From Prolixibacteraceae bacterium (GTDB lineage Bacteria; Bacteroidota; Bacteroidia; Bacteroidales; Prolixibacteraceae): a stretch of 11,846 nt of DNA. The notes below the pieces were generated by a model. The model searched no databases and had not been told where the DNA came from. It was given only the letters and a program-made list of their open reading frames with translations. This document shows positions 5,945 through 11,846 of this stretch, piece by piece; positions within the stretch are counted from its first letter, which is position 1, and each line of letters opens with the position of its first letter. The DNA lies in NCBI GenBank assembly GCA_016788685.1, contig JAEUSS010000102.1, positions 1-11,846 of the forward strand. The letters are read 5' to 3'. Both the position numbers and the translations under genes were made by a program.

Positions 5945-7069
5945 ATGATTAGAGAACAGCCTCATTCTCACATCGAGAATGACCCGGAGTACACCGGATT
6001 AAATGTTAATCAAGGGATTGAGCCATTACCATCGGTAAGCGAAGACTCAGTTAAACGATTTCTGAAAAATAAGAAAAAGCGTTCTCTGTCAGTCGAGCAA
6101 TATGTTGATGGTATCTTAAATGGCGACATTACGATTTTGAGTCAGGCCGTCACTTTGGTCGAAAGCTCAAAACCAGCACATCAGGAAATTGCGCAGGAGA
6201 TTATTGTCAGGTGTTTACCTTTCAGCGGCAATTCAGTCCGCATCGGAATTACAGGGGTTCCCGGGGTGGGGAAAAGTACGTTCATCGAAGCTATGGGTAA
6301 ACACATCACTTCAAAAGGTGAAAAACTGGCGGTACTGGCCATTGACCCGAGCAGCGAACGAACAAAAGGAAGCATACTGGGTGACAAAACACGCATGGAA
6401 GATTTATCGACCGATCCGAACGCCTACATACGTCCTTCCCCGTCAGCAGGTTCGCTGGGCGGAGTCGCCCGAAAAACGCGCGAGACCATTATTTTGTGCG
6501 AAGCGGCCGGCTTTAATCACATTTTCATCGAAACTGTCGGAGTTGGCCAAAGTGAAACGGCTGTACATTCGATGGTCGACTTTTTTCTTCTGCTGATGCT
6601 GGCCGGTGCCGGCGACGAATTGCAGGGAATCAAGCGGGGAATTATGGAAATGGCCGATGCCATAACCATCAACAAAGCTGATGGCAACAACATCGAAAAA
6701 GCCGGGCTGGCGCGTATCCAGTATGCAAATGCGCTGCATTTGTTCCCGGCAACCGAATCGGGCTGGAACCCTAAGGTTTTAACCTGCTCGGCCTATCTGA
6801 AAACCGGAATCGGCGAAATCTGGGACACTATTGGCGAATATCTGGCTCATGTGAAAAATAACAATTACTTTCAGCACCGCCGAAACGAGCAGTCGAAATT
6901 CTGGATGTACGAAACCATCAACGAACAACTCCGGAACGACTTTTACCTGAATGAACAGGTAAAGGAACTAATGAAAGAATCGGAGAAAAAAGTCCTGAAA
7001 GAAGAGATCTCGTCGTTTGTTGCCGCCAAAAAGTTGCTCGATTTTTACAATCAGATCAGGAAAAAATAA
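5945..7069 (+). CDS. meaB: MeaB-type GTPase, chaperone of methylmalonyl-CoA mutase
   Basis: A 374-residue G3E-family GTPase of the MeaB/ArgK group. In the family it loads adenosylcobalamin into methylmalonyl-CoA mutase, guards it against inactivation, and couples this to GTP hydrolysis in the cytoplasm. Seen in the sequence: P-loop GVPGVGKS (104-111), DPSSERTKGSILGDKTRM (134-151), the SPSAGSLGGVARKTRE block (165-180), ETVGVGQSE (196-204), and NKAD (243-246) for guanine specificity. An N-terminal helical extension (1-95) and a C-terminal helical dimerisation arm (about 300-374) are both present, so it is full length. The ATG at 5945 gives the expected N-terminus and no alternative is needed. 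No mutase gene is in the window. In this phylum the mutase serves succinate-propionate interconversion. The TlpA-like gene follows after 25 nt with no terminator between, so the two probably share a transcript. Confidence 0.93.
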   Translation: MIREQPHSHIENDPEYTGLNVNQGIEPLPSVSEDSVKRFLKNKKKRSLSVEQYVDGILNGDITILSQAVTLVESSKPAHQEIAQEIIVRCLPFSGNSVRIGITGVPGVGKSTFIEAMGKHITSKGEKLAVLAIDPSSERTKGSILGDKTRMEDLSTDPNAYIRPSPSAGSLGGVARKTRETIILCEAAGFNHIFIETVGVGQSETAVHSMVDFFLLLMLAGAGDELQGIKRGIMEMADAITINKADGNNIEKAGLARIQYANALHLFPATESGWNPKVLTCSAYLKTGIGEIWDTIGEYLAHVKNNNYFQHRRNEQSKFWMYETINEQLRNDFYLNEQVKELMKESEKKVLKEEISSFVAAKKLLDFYNQIRKK

Positions 7070-7094
7070 TTAAATACACTTAATAATCAGATTA

Positions 7095-8195
7095 ATGAGA
7101 AATGCACTTACACTTTTAATTTTTGCTTTGGCCGTCTTTGCCTGCCAAACAGCAAAAGATGAATTTTCGATTAAAGGAACAGTTTCCGGCGTTGAAACCG
7201 GGAAAGTTTACTTGCAAAAACTGGTCGACGGACAGCCCCAAAGCGTTGATACAGCCGATATTGTCGGCGGTAAATTTACGTTTAAAGGCAAAATGGACAT
7301 CGCTGACATCCGCTTTCTCCGCCTGAACGAACAGGATTATTTTGCCCAATTCTTCCTCGACAATTCCAATATTACCGTCGAAGCCTATAAAGACAGCCTG
7401 CGCAGCACCAAAATTACCGGTTCTCCAACCCAGGACGTTTTCCAGATCTTTATTACTGAAATGGAAAAGCTGAATAAAGACGTAATGGCTCTTCAGGGAA
7501 AATACCAGACTGCCATGTCAACCGGAAACACCAACGATGCCGAGAAAGCAAAAATCGACTATCAGGCGATGATCGACAACAACAAGGTTTACATCAAAAA
7601 CTTCGTCAAAGAACACCCCAACTCTGTTGTCTCGCCGTTTATTCTTTTAAACCAGATGGCCGGAGAATTAGACGATACTGAACTCGAGACCATCACCAAC
7701 TCCTTTGCTCCTGAGATTGGCGCTTCGGAATATGTTGTAAAACTGAAAGAAATGGTGGCCGAAAAGAAAAAAACCGCCGTTGGCGTTGAAGCTCCCGATT
7801 TCACGATGAACGATCCGGAAGGAAAACCGGTTCAGTTATCGTCTCTGCGCGGAAAGATTGTATTGATTGACTTTTGGGCTTCGTGGTGCGCACCTTGCCG
7901 TCAGGAAAATCCGAATGTGGTAAAACTGTATCAGCAGTACCGCGACAAAGGTTTTGAAATCATCGGCGTATCGCTTGACCGGACCAAAGAAGAATGGGTT
8001 CAGGCCATTAAAGACGACAAACTTAGCTGGATCCATGTTTCTGATCTTCAGTACTGGCAGAACTCAGCTGCCCGCTTATATGCAGTTAACCTTATTCCTC
8101 AAACCTACCTGCTCGATAAAGACGGGAAGATTATCGCCAAAGGCTTAAGAAGCGAACAACTGGAAAAGAAACTTCAGGAATTATTCCCGAACTAA
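7095..8195 (+). CDS. TlpA-like thioredoxin-fold lipoprotein with DUF4369-type N-terminus
   Basis: A 366-residue exported thiol-disulfide protein. The N-terminus has a short hydrophobic signal ending VFAC, so C17 is a likely lipidated cysteine (the lipobox is imperfect, with Phe at -2). Residues 24-115 (FSIKGTVSG, GKVYLQKL, GGKFTFKGK) match the beta-rich DUF4369 domain often placed before thioredoxin folds in this phylum. A helical linker follows (about 113-225), then an AhpC/TlpA-type thioredoxin domain from APDFTM (233-238) onward with the active site WCAPC (264-268) and cis-Pro335 in IPQT. It probably reduces or exchanges disulfides in the periplasm, anchored in a membrane. The partner and reductant are not visible. 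It follows the MeaB-type gene by 25 nt, probably by co-transcription rather than shared function, and ends at a terminator. Confidence 0.9.
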   Translation: MRNALTLLIFALAVFACQTAKDEFSIKGTVSGVETGKVYLQKLVDGQPQSVDTADIVGGKFTFKGKMDIADIRFLRLNEQDYFAQFFLDNSNITVEAYKDSLRSTKITGSPTQDVFQIFITEMEKLNKDVMALQGKYQTAMSTGNTNDAEKAKIDYQAMIDNNKVYIKNFVKEHPNSVVSPFILLNQMAGELDDTELETITNSFAPEIGASEYVVKLKEMVAEKKKTAVGVEAPDFTMNDPEGKPVQLSSLRGKIVLIDFWASWCAPCRQENPNVVKLYQQYRDKGFEIIGVSLDRTKEEWVQAIKDDKLSWIHVSDLQYWQNSAARLYAVNLIPQTYLLDKDGKIIAKGLRSEQLEKKLQELFPN

Positions 8196-8219
8196 AAAAC
8201 TCTCCGGATTATAGCATAC

Positions 8220-8256
8220 AAACAGAAAGGCCGCACAACGCGGCTCTTTCTGTTTT
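8220..8256 (+). terminator. Intrinsic terminator after the TlpA-like gene
   Basis: The outer stem AAACAGAAAG / CTTTCTGTTT (8220-8229 with 8246-8255) and inner stem GCCGC / GCGGC (8230-8234 with 8240-8244) are separated by one bulged T at 8245, with loop ACAAC. The T-rich right arm runs into TTTT. It begins 24 nt after the stop codon. Confidence 0.88.
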
Positions 8257-8349
8257 ATAAATACCTGAAGTATTCGGTACTATGAAAAACTTTTCATTGC
8301 ACCAGGATGTTATTATGCTGTTTGATTTTAATCTAAAGAAGCAATCGAT

Positions 8350-9741
8350 ATGAGTTACGATTTATTAGTAGTAGGTAGCGGTCCCGGCGGATATGTAGCT
8401 GCCATCAGAGCCGCTCAGTTAGGCTTACATGTGGGGGTTGTTGAGAAAGAAAACCTTGGCGGGATTTGCCTGAACTGGGGTTGCATCCCGACCAAATCGC
8501 TCCTGAAAAGTGCACAGGCTTTGGAATATGCCCAGCATGCCGCCGATTACGGCGTTTCGATTTCGGGAGAAATAAAGGCCGATTTTGGTGCTATGGTCAA
8601 ACGCAGCAGAGGCGTGGCTGAGGGAATGAGCAAAGGAATCCAATTTCTGTTTACAAAAAATAAAATCGAGGTACTCAATGGCTACGGCCGCCTCGTTGAT
8701 AAAAATACCGTTGAAGTAACTGATGCAACAGGAAGCAGGGCGCTTCACACCGCTAAAAACATCATATTGGCAACTGGCGCCCGCTCGCGCGAATTACCGA
8801 ACCTTGAACAGGACGGTGAAAAAATAATCGGCTACCGCGAAGCCATGACCTTACCCAAACAACCAAAATCAATGGTAGTTGTGGGTTCAGGAGCAATCGG
8901 AAGCGAATTCGCCTATTTTTTTCAAAGTATCGGCACCGCCGTTACTCTGGTAGAATATATGCCGAATGTGGTCCCGAACGAAGATGAGGAAGTATCGAAA
9001 ACGCTGGAACGCTCATTCAAAAAAATGAAAATGAAAGTTCTGACCAACGCCTCTGTGGAGTCGGTTGACTCATCGGGTGAACTTTGCAAGGTTACCGTTA
9101 AAACCAAAAAAGGGGAAGAGGTCATCGAAGCAGAAATCGTATTATCAGCGGTAGGTATTGCTCCAAACATCGAAAACATTGGACTGGAAGACTTGGGAAT
9201 TGTTGTCGAAAAAGGCAAAGTGAAAGTGAATGATTTTTACCAGACCAATGTCGACAGTGTTTTTGCAATCGGCGATATTATTGCCGGACCAGCACTTGCA
9301 CACGTTGCTTCTGCCGAAGGAATAGCCTGCGTTGAAAAGATCGCCGGACTAAATCCTCATCCGATTGACTATTCTGCTATTCCGGGCTGCACCTACACCA
9401 ATCCCGAAGTATCATCGGTTGGACTGACCGAGCAAAAAGCCAAAGAAGCGGGCCACGAAATCAAAGTTGGCAAGTTCCCGTTCTCGGCAAGCGGAAAGGC
9501 CAGTGCATCGGGACAGAAAGAAGGTTTTGTCAAGCTGATTTTTGATGCAAAGTATGGCGAATTGCTGGGAGCTCACATGATCGGCGGAAATGTTACCGAA
9601 ATGATTGCCGAACTGGTTGTAGCCAAAAAACTGGAAATAACCGGGCACGAACTGATCAAATCAATACATCCGCACCCAACAATGAGCGAAGCCATCATGG
9701 AGGCTGCTGCGGCGGCTTACGACGAAGTTATTCATCTGTAG
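8350..9741 (+). CDS. lpdA: Dihydrolipoyl dehydrogenase (E3)
   Basis: A 463-residue FAD-dependent disulfide oxidoreductase that reoxidises dihydrolipoyl groups with NAD+. It serves 2-oxoacid dehydrogenase complexes or the glycine cleavage system. Seen in the sequence: the FAD-binding GSGPGGYVAA (9-18); the redox-active pair C40/C45 in GGICLNWGCIPTKS; ATGAR (141-145); NAD-binding GSGAIGSE (179-186); the second FAD contact FAIGDI (305-310); and the C-terminal dimer domain with the catalytic HPHPTMSE (H442, E447). Length and all active residues are normal. It is a single-gene unit between two terminators, with no E1, E2 or glycine-cleavage gene beside it, so its partner complex cannot be named. 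With ferredoxin-dependent oxoacid oxidation encoded nearby, glycine cleavage or a branched-chain complex are reasonable options (inference). Confidence 0.95.
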   Translation: MSYDLLVVGSGPGGYVAAIRAAQLGLHVGVVEKENLGGICLNWGCIPTKSLLKSAQALEYAQHAADYGVSISGEIKADFGAMVKRSRGVAEGMSKGIQFLFTKNKIEVLNGYGRLVDKNTVEVTDATGSRALHTAKNIILATGARSRELPNLEQDGEKIIGYREAMTLPKQPKSMVVVGSGAIGSEFAYFFQSIGTAVTLVEYMPNVVPNEDEEVSKTLERSFKKMKMKVLTNASVESVDSSGELCKVTVKTKKGEEVIEAEIVLSAVGIAPNIENIGLEDLGIVVEKGKVKVNDFYQTNVDSVFAIGDIIAGPALAHVASAEGIACVEKIAGLNPHPIDYSAIPGCTYTNPEVSSVGLTEQKAKEAGHEIKVGKFPFSASGKASASGQKEGFVKLIFDAKYGELLGAHMIGGNVTEMIAELVVAKKLEITGHELIKSIHPHPTMSEAIMEAAAAAYDEVIHL

Positions 9742-9789
9742 CCAAACTGTCGATATAATATTTTTTAGCTTTTAAGCTTTCATTCAACG

Positions 9790-9820
9790 AACCCGGTTTT
9801 TTCAAACCGGGTTTTGTTTT
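9790..9820 (+). terminator. Intrinsic terminator after lpdA
   Basis: The perfect 10-bp stem AACCCGGTTT / AAACCGGGTT (9790-9799 with 9804-9813), loop TTTC, is followed by TTGTTTT. It lies about 48 nt after the stop codon of the dihydrolipoyl dehydrogenase gene. Confidence 0.9.
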
Positions 9821-9903
9821 ATCAGAACAATAAAGTCCTCTGTTCAAATATTCGTAATCTATTGATTTTCAGATATATTATTTTCACACTTCATAAATAT
9901 TTA

Positions 9904-9911
9904 TATTTTTG
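9904..9911 (+). promoter_or_regulatory. Bacteroidota-type -7 promoter box of the FadL-like gene
   Basis: TATTTTTG matches TAnnTTTG exactly and lies 25 nt before the ATG at 9937, giving a short leader of about 20 nt. The region upstream is very AT-rich. The expected -33 position carries only ATTTTC, not TTTG. The preceding gene ends in a terminator, so a promoter is required here. Confidence 0.55.
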
Positions 9912-9936
9912 TTCCCCATAATTTTAAAAATCAACT

Positions 9937-11490
9937 ATGAAGAAGATTGTTCTTTCGCTCACCGGAGTTCTTTTACTGCTGTATTTTTCCTTTGCTGGCG
10001 GCATACTGACCAATGCCAACCAGAGTGCACAATATGTACGCATGCTTTCCAGAAATGCCTCTACCGATCTGGATGCAGTGTATTTTAATCCGGCCGGATT
10101 GATGCAAATGGAAAACGGTTTCTACTTTGGACTTCACAATCAGACTCTATTTCAAACAAGAACAATAACTACCACCGCACCTCTGAATAACCGGAAATTT
10201 ACCGGCGAAGTGGTTGTCCCTGCCTTCCCGACAGCATTTGCAGTATATAAAATGGATAAGCTGGCGTTCTCAGTTGGATTTGGCCCGAACGGAGGTGGCG
10301 GATCGGCTGAATTTAAAAACGGATTACCATCATTTGAAGGTAAAATTGCGAATCAGGTAAATAATCAGCTGGTGCCTGCCCTTGCCGGGCTGTCTGCTTT
10401 AGGCTACAATGTCCAGTCAGGCTACGATGCTGATATTCAATTTAAAGGCCAGTCGGTATTTTGGGGAATTCAGCTTGGTCTAAGCGCCAAAATCAACGAT
10501 GTGATCTCCGGATATGCCGGAGTCCGCTATCTGCCTTCAGTAAACAACTATTCGGGAAGCATAGAAAATATAAGTTTAAAGGTCAACGGCGAAATGCTGA
10601 ATGCCAATTTATTCCTGAAAACAGCATCCGGAACAGCAGCCACCAGAGCTGGTCAGTTTTCTGCTGCAGCCAGCTTAGCTGGAAGTTATACCGGCAGCGA
10701 CCCGGTAACCGACCCGACACTTCAGGCAACATTAACAGCAATAGGTCAGGATCCGTCAAAACTGAATAATGCCACAGCCAAAGTAATTTTAACATCGGCT
10801 TCAAACAGTTTAACTGCAACTTCCCAGACACTGGCCGGGACTGCAGTTTTGGTTGAAGATATTGAAGTTGACACCAAACAAACCGGCACCGGATTTACCC
10901 CAATAATCGGCATTAATATTTCACCCGTTGAAAACCTGAACATTGGACTCAAATACGAGCACAAAACCACTCTGAAGCTAACTAACGACACCAAAAAAAG
11001 TGATGCCGGGATGGATTTCCTGAAAGATAAAGCTGAAACACACAATGACATTCCGGCGATTATTACTGCTGGTATTGAATATCGGTTTTCTAAAAAATTC
11101 CTGACTTCGGTGTCTTTCAACGAATATTTAGACAAAGGCATCAACTGGGGCAAAAACATTTACATGCAGGACCGTGTAATCGACCACAATTCATGGGAGC
11201 TGTCCGTTGGTTTTCAGTACAACATTACGGATAAGTTTGCTGTCAGCATAGGTGGGATGCAATCAACAACAGGTATTTCAGAACAATACCAGAGTGATTT
11301 CAGCTACAGCAACTCGTCAAATACCGGCGCTTTCGGTATCGCATGGAAACTCACTGACAAATTATCACTGGATGCCGGAATGCTGTTTACTTCATATAAA
11401 GATGAAAACAAAGCATTTACCGGTTATTCAGAAACCTACGATAAAGTAAATACCGGTTTTGCCCTCGGAATCGGATACAAAATATTCTAA
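9937..11490 (+). CDS. FadL/OmpP1/TodX-family outer-membrane transport protein
   Basis: A 517-residue outer-membrane beta-barrel of the family that lets long-chain fatty acids and other hydrophobic molecules cross the outer membrane. Seen in the sequence: a signal peptide (MKKIVLSLTG, hydrophobic core to about A20); the N-terminal hatch-like stretch with ARNAS-like SRNAST (38-43) and the family signature AVYFNPAGL (47-55); repeated alternating strands such as FAVYKMDKLAFSVGFG (101-116) and LNIGLKYEHKTTLKL (334-348); and a C-terminal aromatic residue (GIGYKIF), as needed for barrel assembly. A low-complexity Ala/Ser/Thr-rich region at about 228-305 is probably a long loop. The gene is a single unit between terminators with its own -7 box. 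The substrate cannot be inferred from this sequence alone. Confidence 0.88.
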   Translation: MKKIVLSLTGVLLLLYFSFAGGILTNANQSAQYVRMLSRNASTDLDAVYFNPAGLMQMENGFYFGLHNQTLFQTRTITTTAPLNNRKFTGEVVVPAFPTAFAVYKMDKLAFSVGFGPNGGGGSAEFKNGLPSFEGKIANQVNNQLVPALAGLSALGYNVQSGYDADIQFKGQSVFWGIQLGLSAKINDVISGYAGVRYLPSVNNYSGSIENISLKVNGEMLNANLFLKTASGTAATRAGQFSAAASLAGSYTGSDPVTDPTLQATLTAIGQDPSKLNNATAKVILTSASNSLTATSQTLAGTAVLVEDIEVDTKQTGTGFTPIIGINISPVENLNIGLKYEHKTTLKLTNDTKKSDAGMDFLKDKAETHNDIPAIITAGIEYRFSKKFLTSVSFNEYLDKGINWGKNIYMQDRVIDHNSWELSVGFQYNITDKFAVSIGGMQSTTGISEQYQSDFSYSNSSNTGAFGIAWKLTDKLSLDAGMLFTSYKDENKAFTGYSETYDKVNTGFALGIGYKIF

Positions 11491-11507
11491 TTCGTCAACC
11501 TTACAAA

Positions 11508-11549
11508 AAAGGGTGTTTGTTCAGGCAGCAAGCACCCTTTCTTATTTTT
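11508..11549 (+). terminator. Intrinsic terminator after the FadL-like gene
   Basis: AAAGGGTG (11508-11515) pairs with CACCCTTT (11533-11540), and the stem continues inward for about seven more pairs, two of them G-T, to the loop CAGGC. TTTCTTATTTTT follows. It begins 17 nt after the stop codon. Confidence 0.85.
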
Positions 11550-11651
11550 CTGCATCGCAAAAAACTTTCAGTGCTCCGGTTGAATTAACTTTTGTATTGA
11601 CTTATCTTTACGCTCAGTTCAATCTCCTGAAAACACCTAATTTGATAACTG

Positions 11652-11846
11652 ATGGAATTCAAAAATTTTACTTACCTGATTATTCTGGCTGCATCGCTTG
11701 CTGCTCCTCTAATTCTGAGTTTCGACAAAAAAGTGCAGTATTATAAAAATCTGAAATATATCCTTCCGGCCATCTTGGTAAGCGCTGCCATTTTTTTGGT
11801 TTGGGACATCAAATTTACTGCCGCCCAGGTTTGGAGCTTTAATCCG
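11652..11846 (+). CDS. Lycopene cyclase domain protein (N-terminal part, 3' partial)
   Basis: The first 65 codons of a membrane protein that continues past the right edge; no stop is reached. Two hydrophobic segments are seen, at about residues 7-23 and 37-50, joined by FDKKVQYYKNLKY. The second helix runs into FLVWDIKFTAAQVWSFNP, which matches the conserved (F/V)WDxxFTxxxVWxFNP block of the CrtYc/CrtYd-type lycopene cyclase domain. Such proteins cyclise the ends of lycopene to beta-rings in carotenoid synthesis at the inner membrane; in Bacteroidota they usually occur as one protein with two such domains and lie near other carotenoid genes. The ATG at 11652 is the first good start and gives a normal N-terminus. 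It follows a terminator, so it should have its own promoter, but I found no clear -7 box. Confidence 0.8.
   Translation, partial: MEFKNFTYLIILAASLAAPLILSFDKKVQYYKNLKYILPAILVSAAIFLVWDIKFTAAQVWSFNP

Noticed and set aside
8297..8324. TTG followed 17 nt later by GCTGTTTG as a promoter for lpdA.
   Set aside because: The -7 box lacks the TA pair; only the TTTG half matches, which is common by chance in AT-rich DNA.
11459..11746. A 95-codon plus-strand frame across the end of the FadL-like gene and the start of the cyclase gene.
   Set aside because: It runs through a terminator and overlaps two recognised genes in another frame, with no recognisable domain.

Overview
The window reads as chromosomal DNA from a member of the Bacteroidota, most likely the Bacteroidales/Marinilabiliales side. 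This rests on several lines: an RprX/RprY-like two-component pair, DUF1573 proteins with the SCGCT signature, a DUF4369-TlpA type lipoprotein, a multi-subunit 2-oxoacid:ferredoxin oxidoreductase, a lycopene cyclase domain protein of the type common in this phylum, -7 promoter boxes of the TAnnTTTG form, and few Shine-Dalgarno sequences. Base composition looks even throughout. I see no mobile element, tRNA, rRNA or CRISPR array.

Layout. Bases 1-1768 (+) hold the end of an operon for a 2-oxoacid:ferredoxin oxidoreductase: the alpha C-terminus, the TPP/Fe-S beta subunit and the gamma subunit. The operon meets a convergent operon at a hairpin that can serve as a terminator for both strands (1791-1827). 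Bases 1829-4308 (-) encode, in transcription order, a membrane histidine kinase, an OmpR-family response regulator (overlapping by 4 nt) and a half-length TSUP/TauE-type membrane protein. A 384-nt divergent intergenic region follows. It carries an 11-bp-spaced direct repeat and a good -7 box in front of a secreted two-DUF1573-domain protein (4693-5796, + strand, with its own terminator).

Bases 5945-8195 (+) hold a MeaB-type GTPase, the chaperone of B12-dependent acyl-CoA mutases, and 25 nt later a TlpA-like thioredoxin lipoprotein; a terminator follows. Then come three single-gene units: dihydrolipoyl dehydrogenase (8350-9741, terminator), a FadL/OmpP1-type outer-membrane beta-barrel (9937-11490, terminator), and the start of a lycopene cyclase domain protein that runs off the right edge.

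How the genes fit together. Several products belong to central carbon metabolism of an anaerobe or facultative anaerobe: ferredoxin-linked 2-oxoacid oxidation, the methylmalonyl-CoA (succinate/propionate) branch supported by MeaB, and an E3 flavoprotein. The rest act in the envelope: a sensor with a Cys-containing periplasmic loop, a TSUP protein, the secreted DUF1573 protein, the TlpA lipoprotein and the FadL-type barrel. No clearly new multi-gene system is visible. The points most worth checking are the half-size TSUP protein in the rprXY-like operon, the regulator-site-like repeat in the divergent region, and the five cysteines in the kinase sensor domain.
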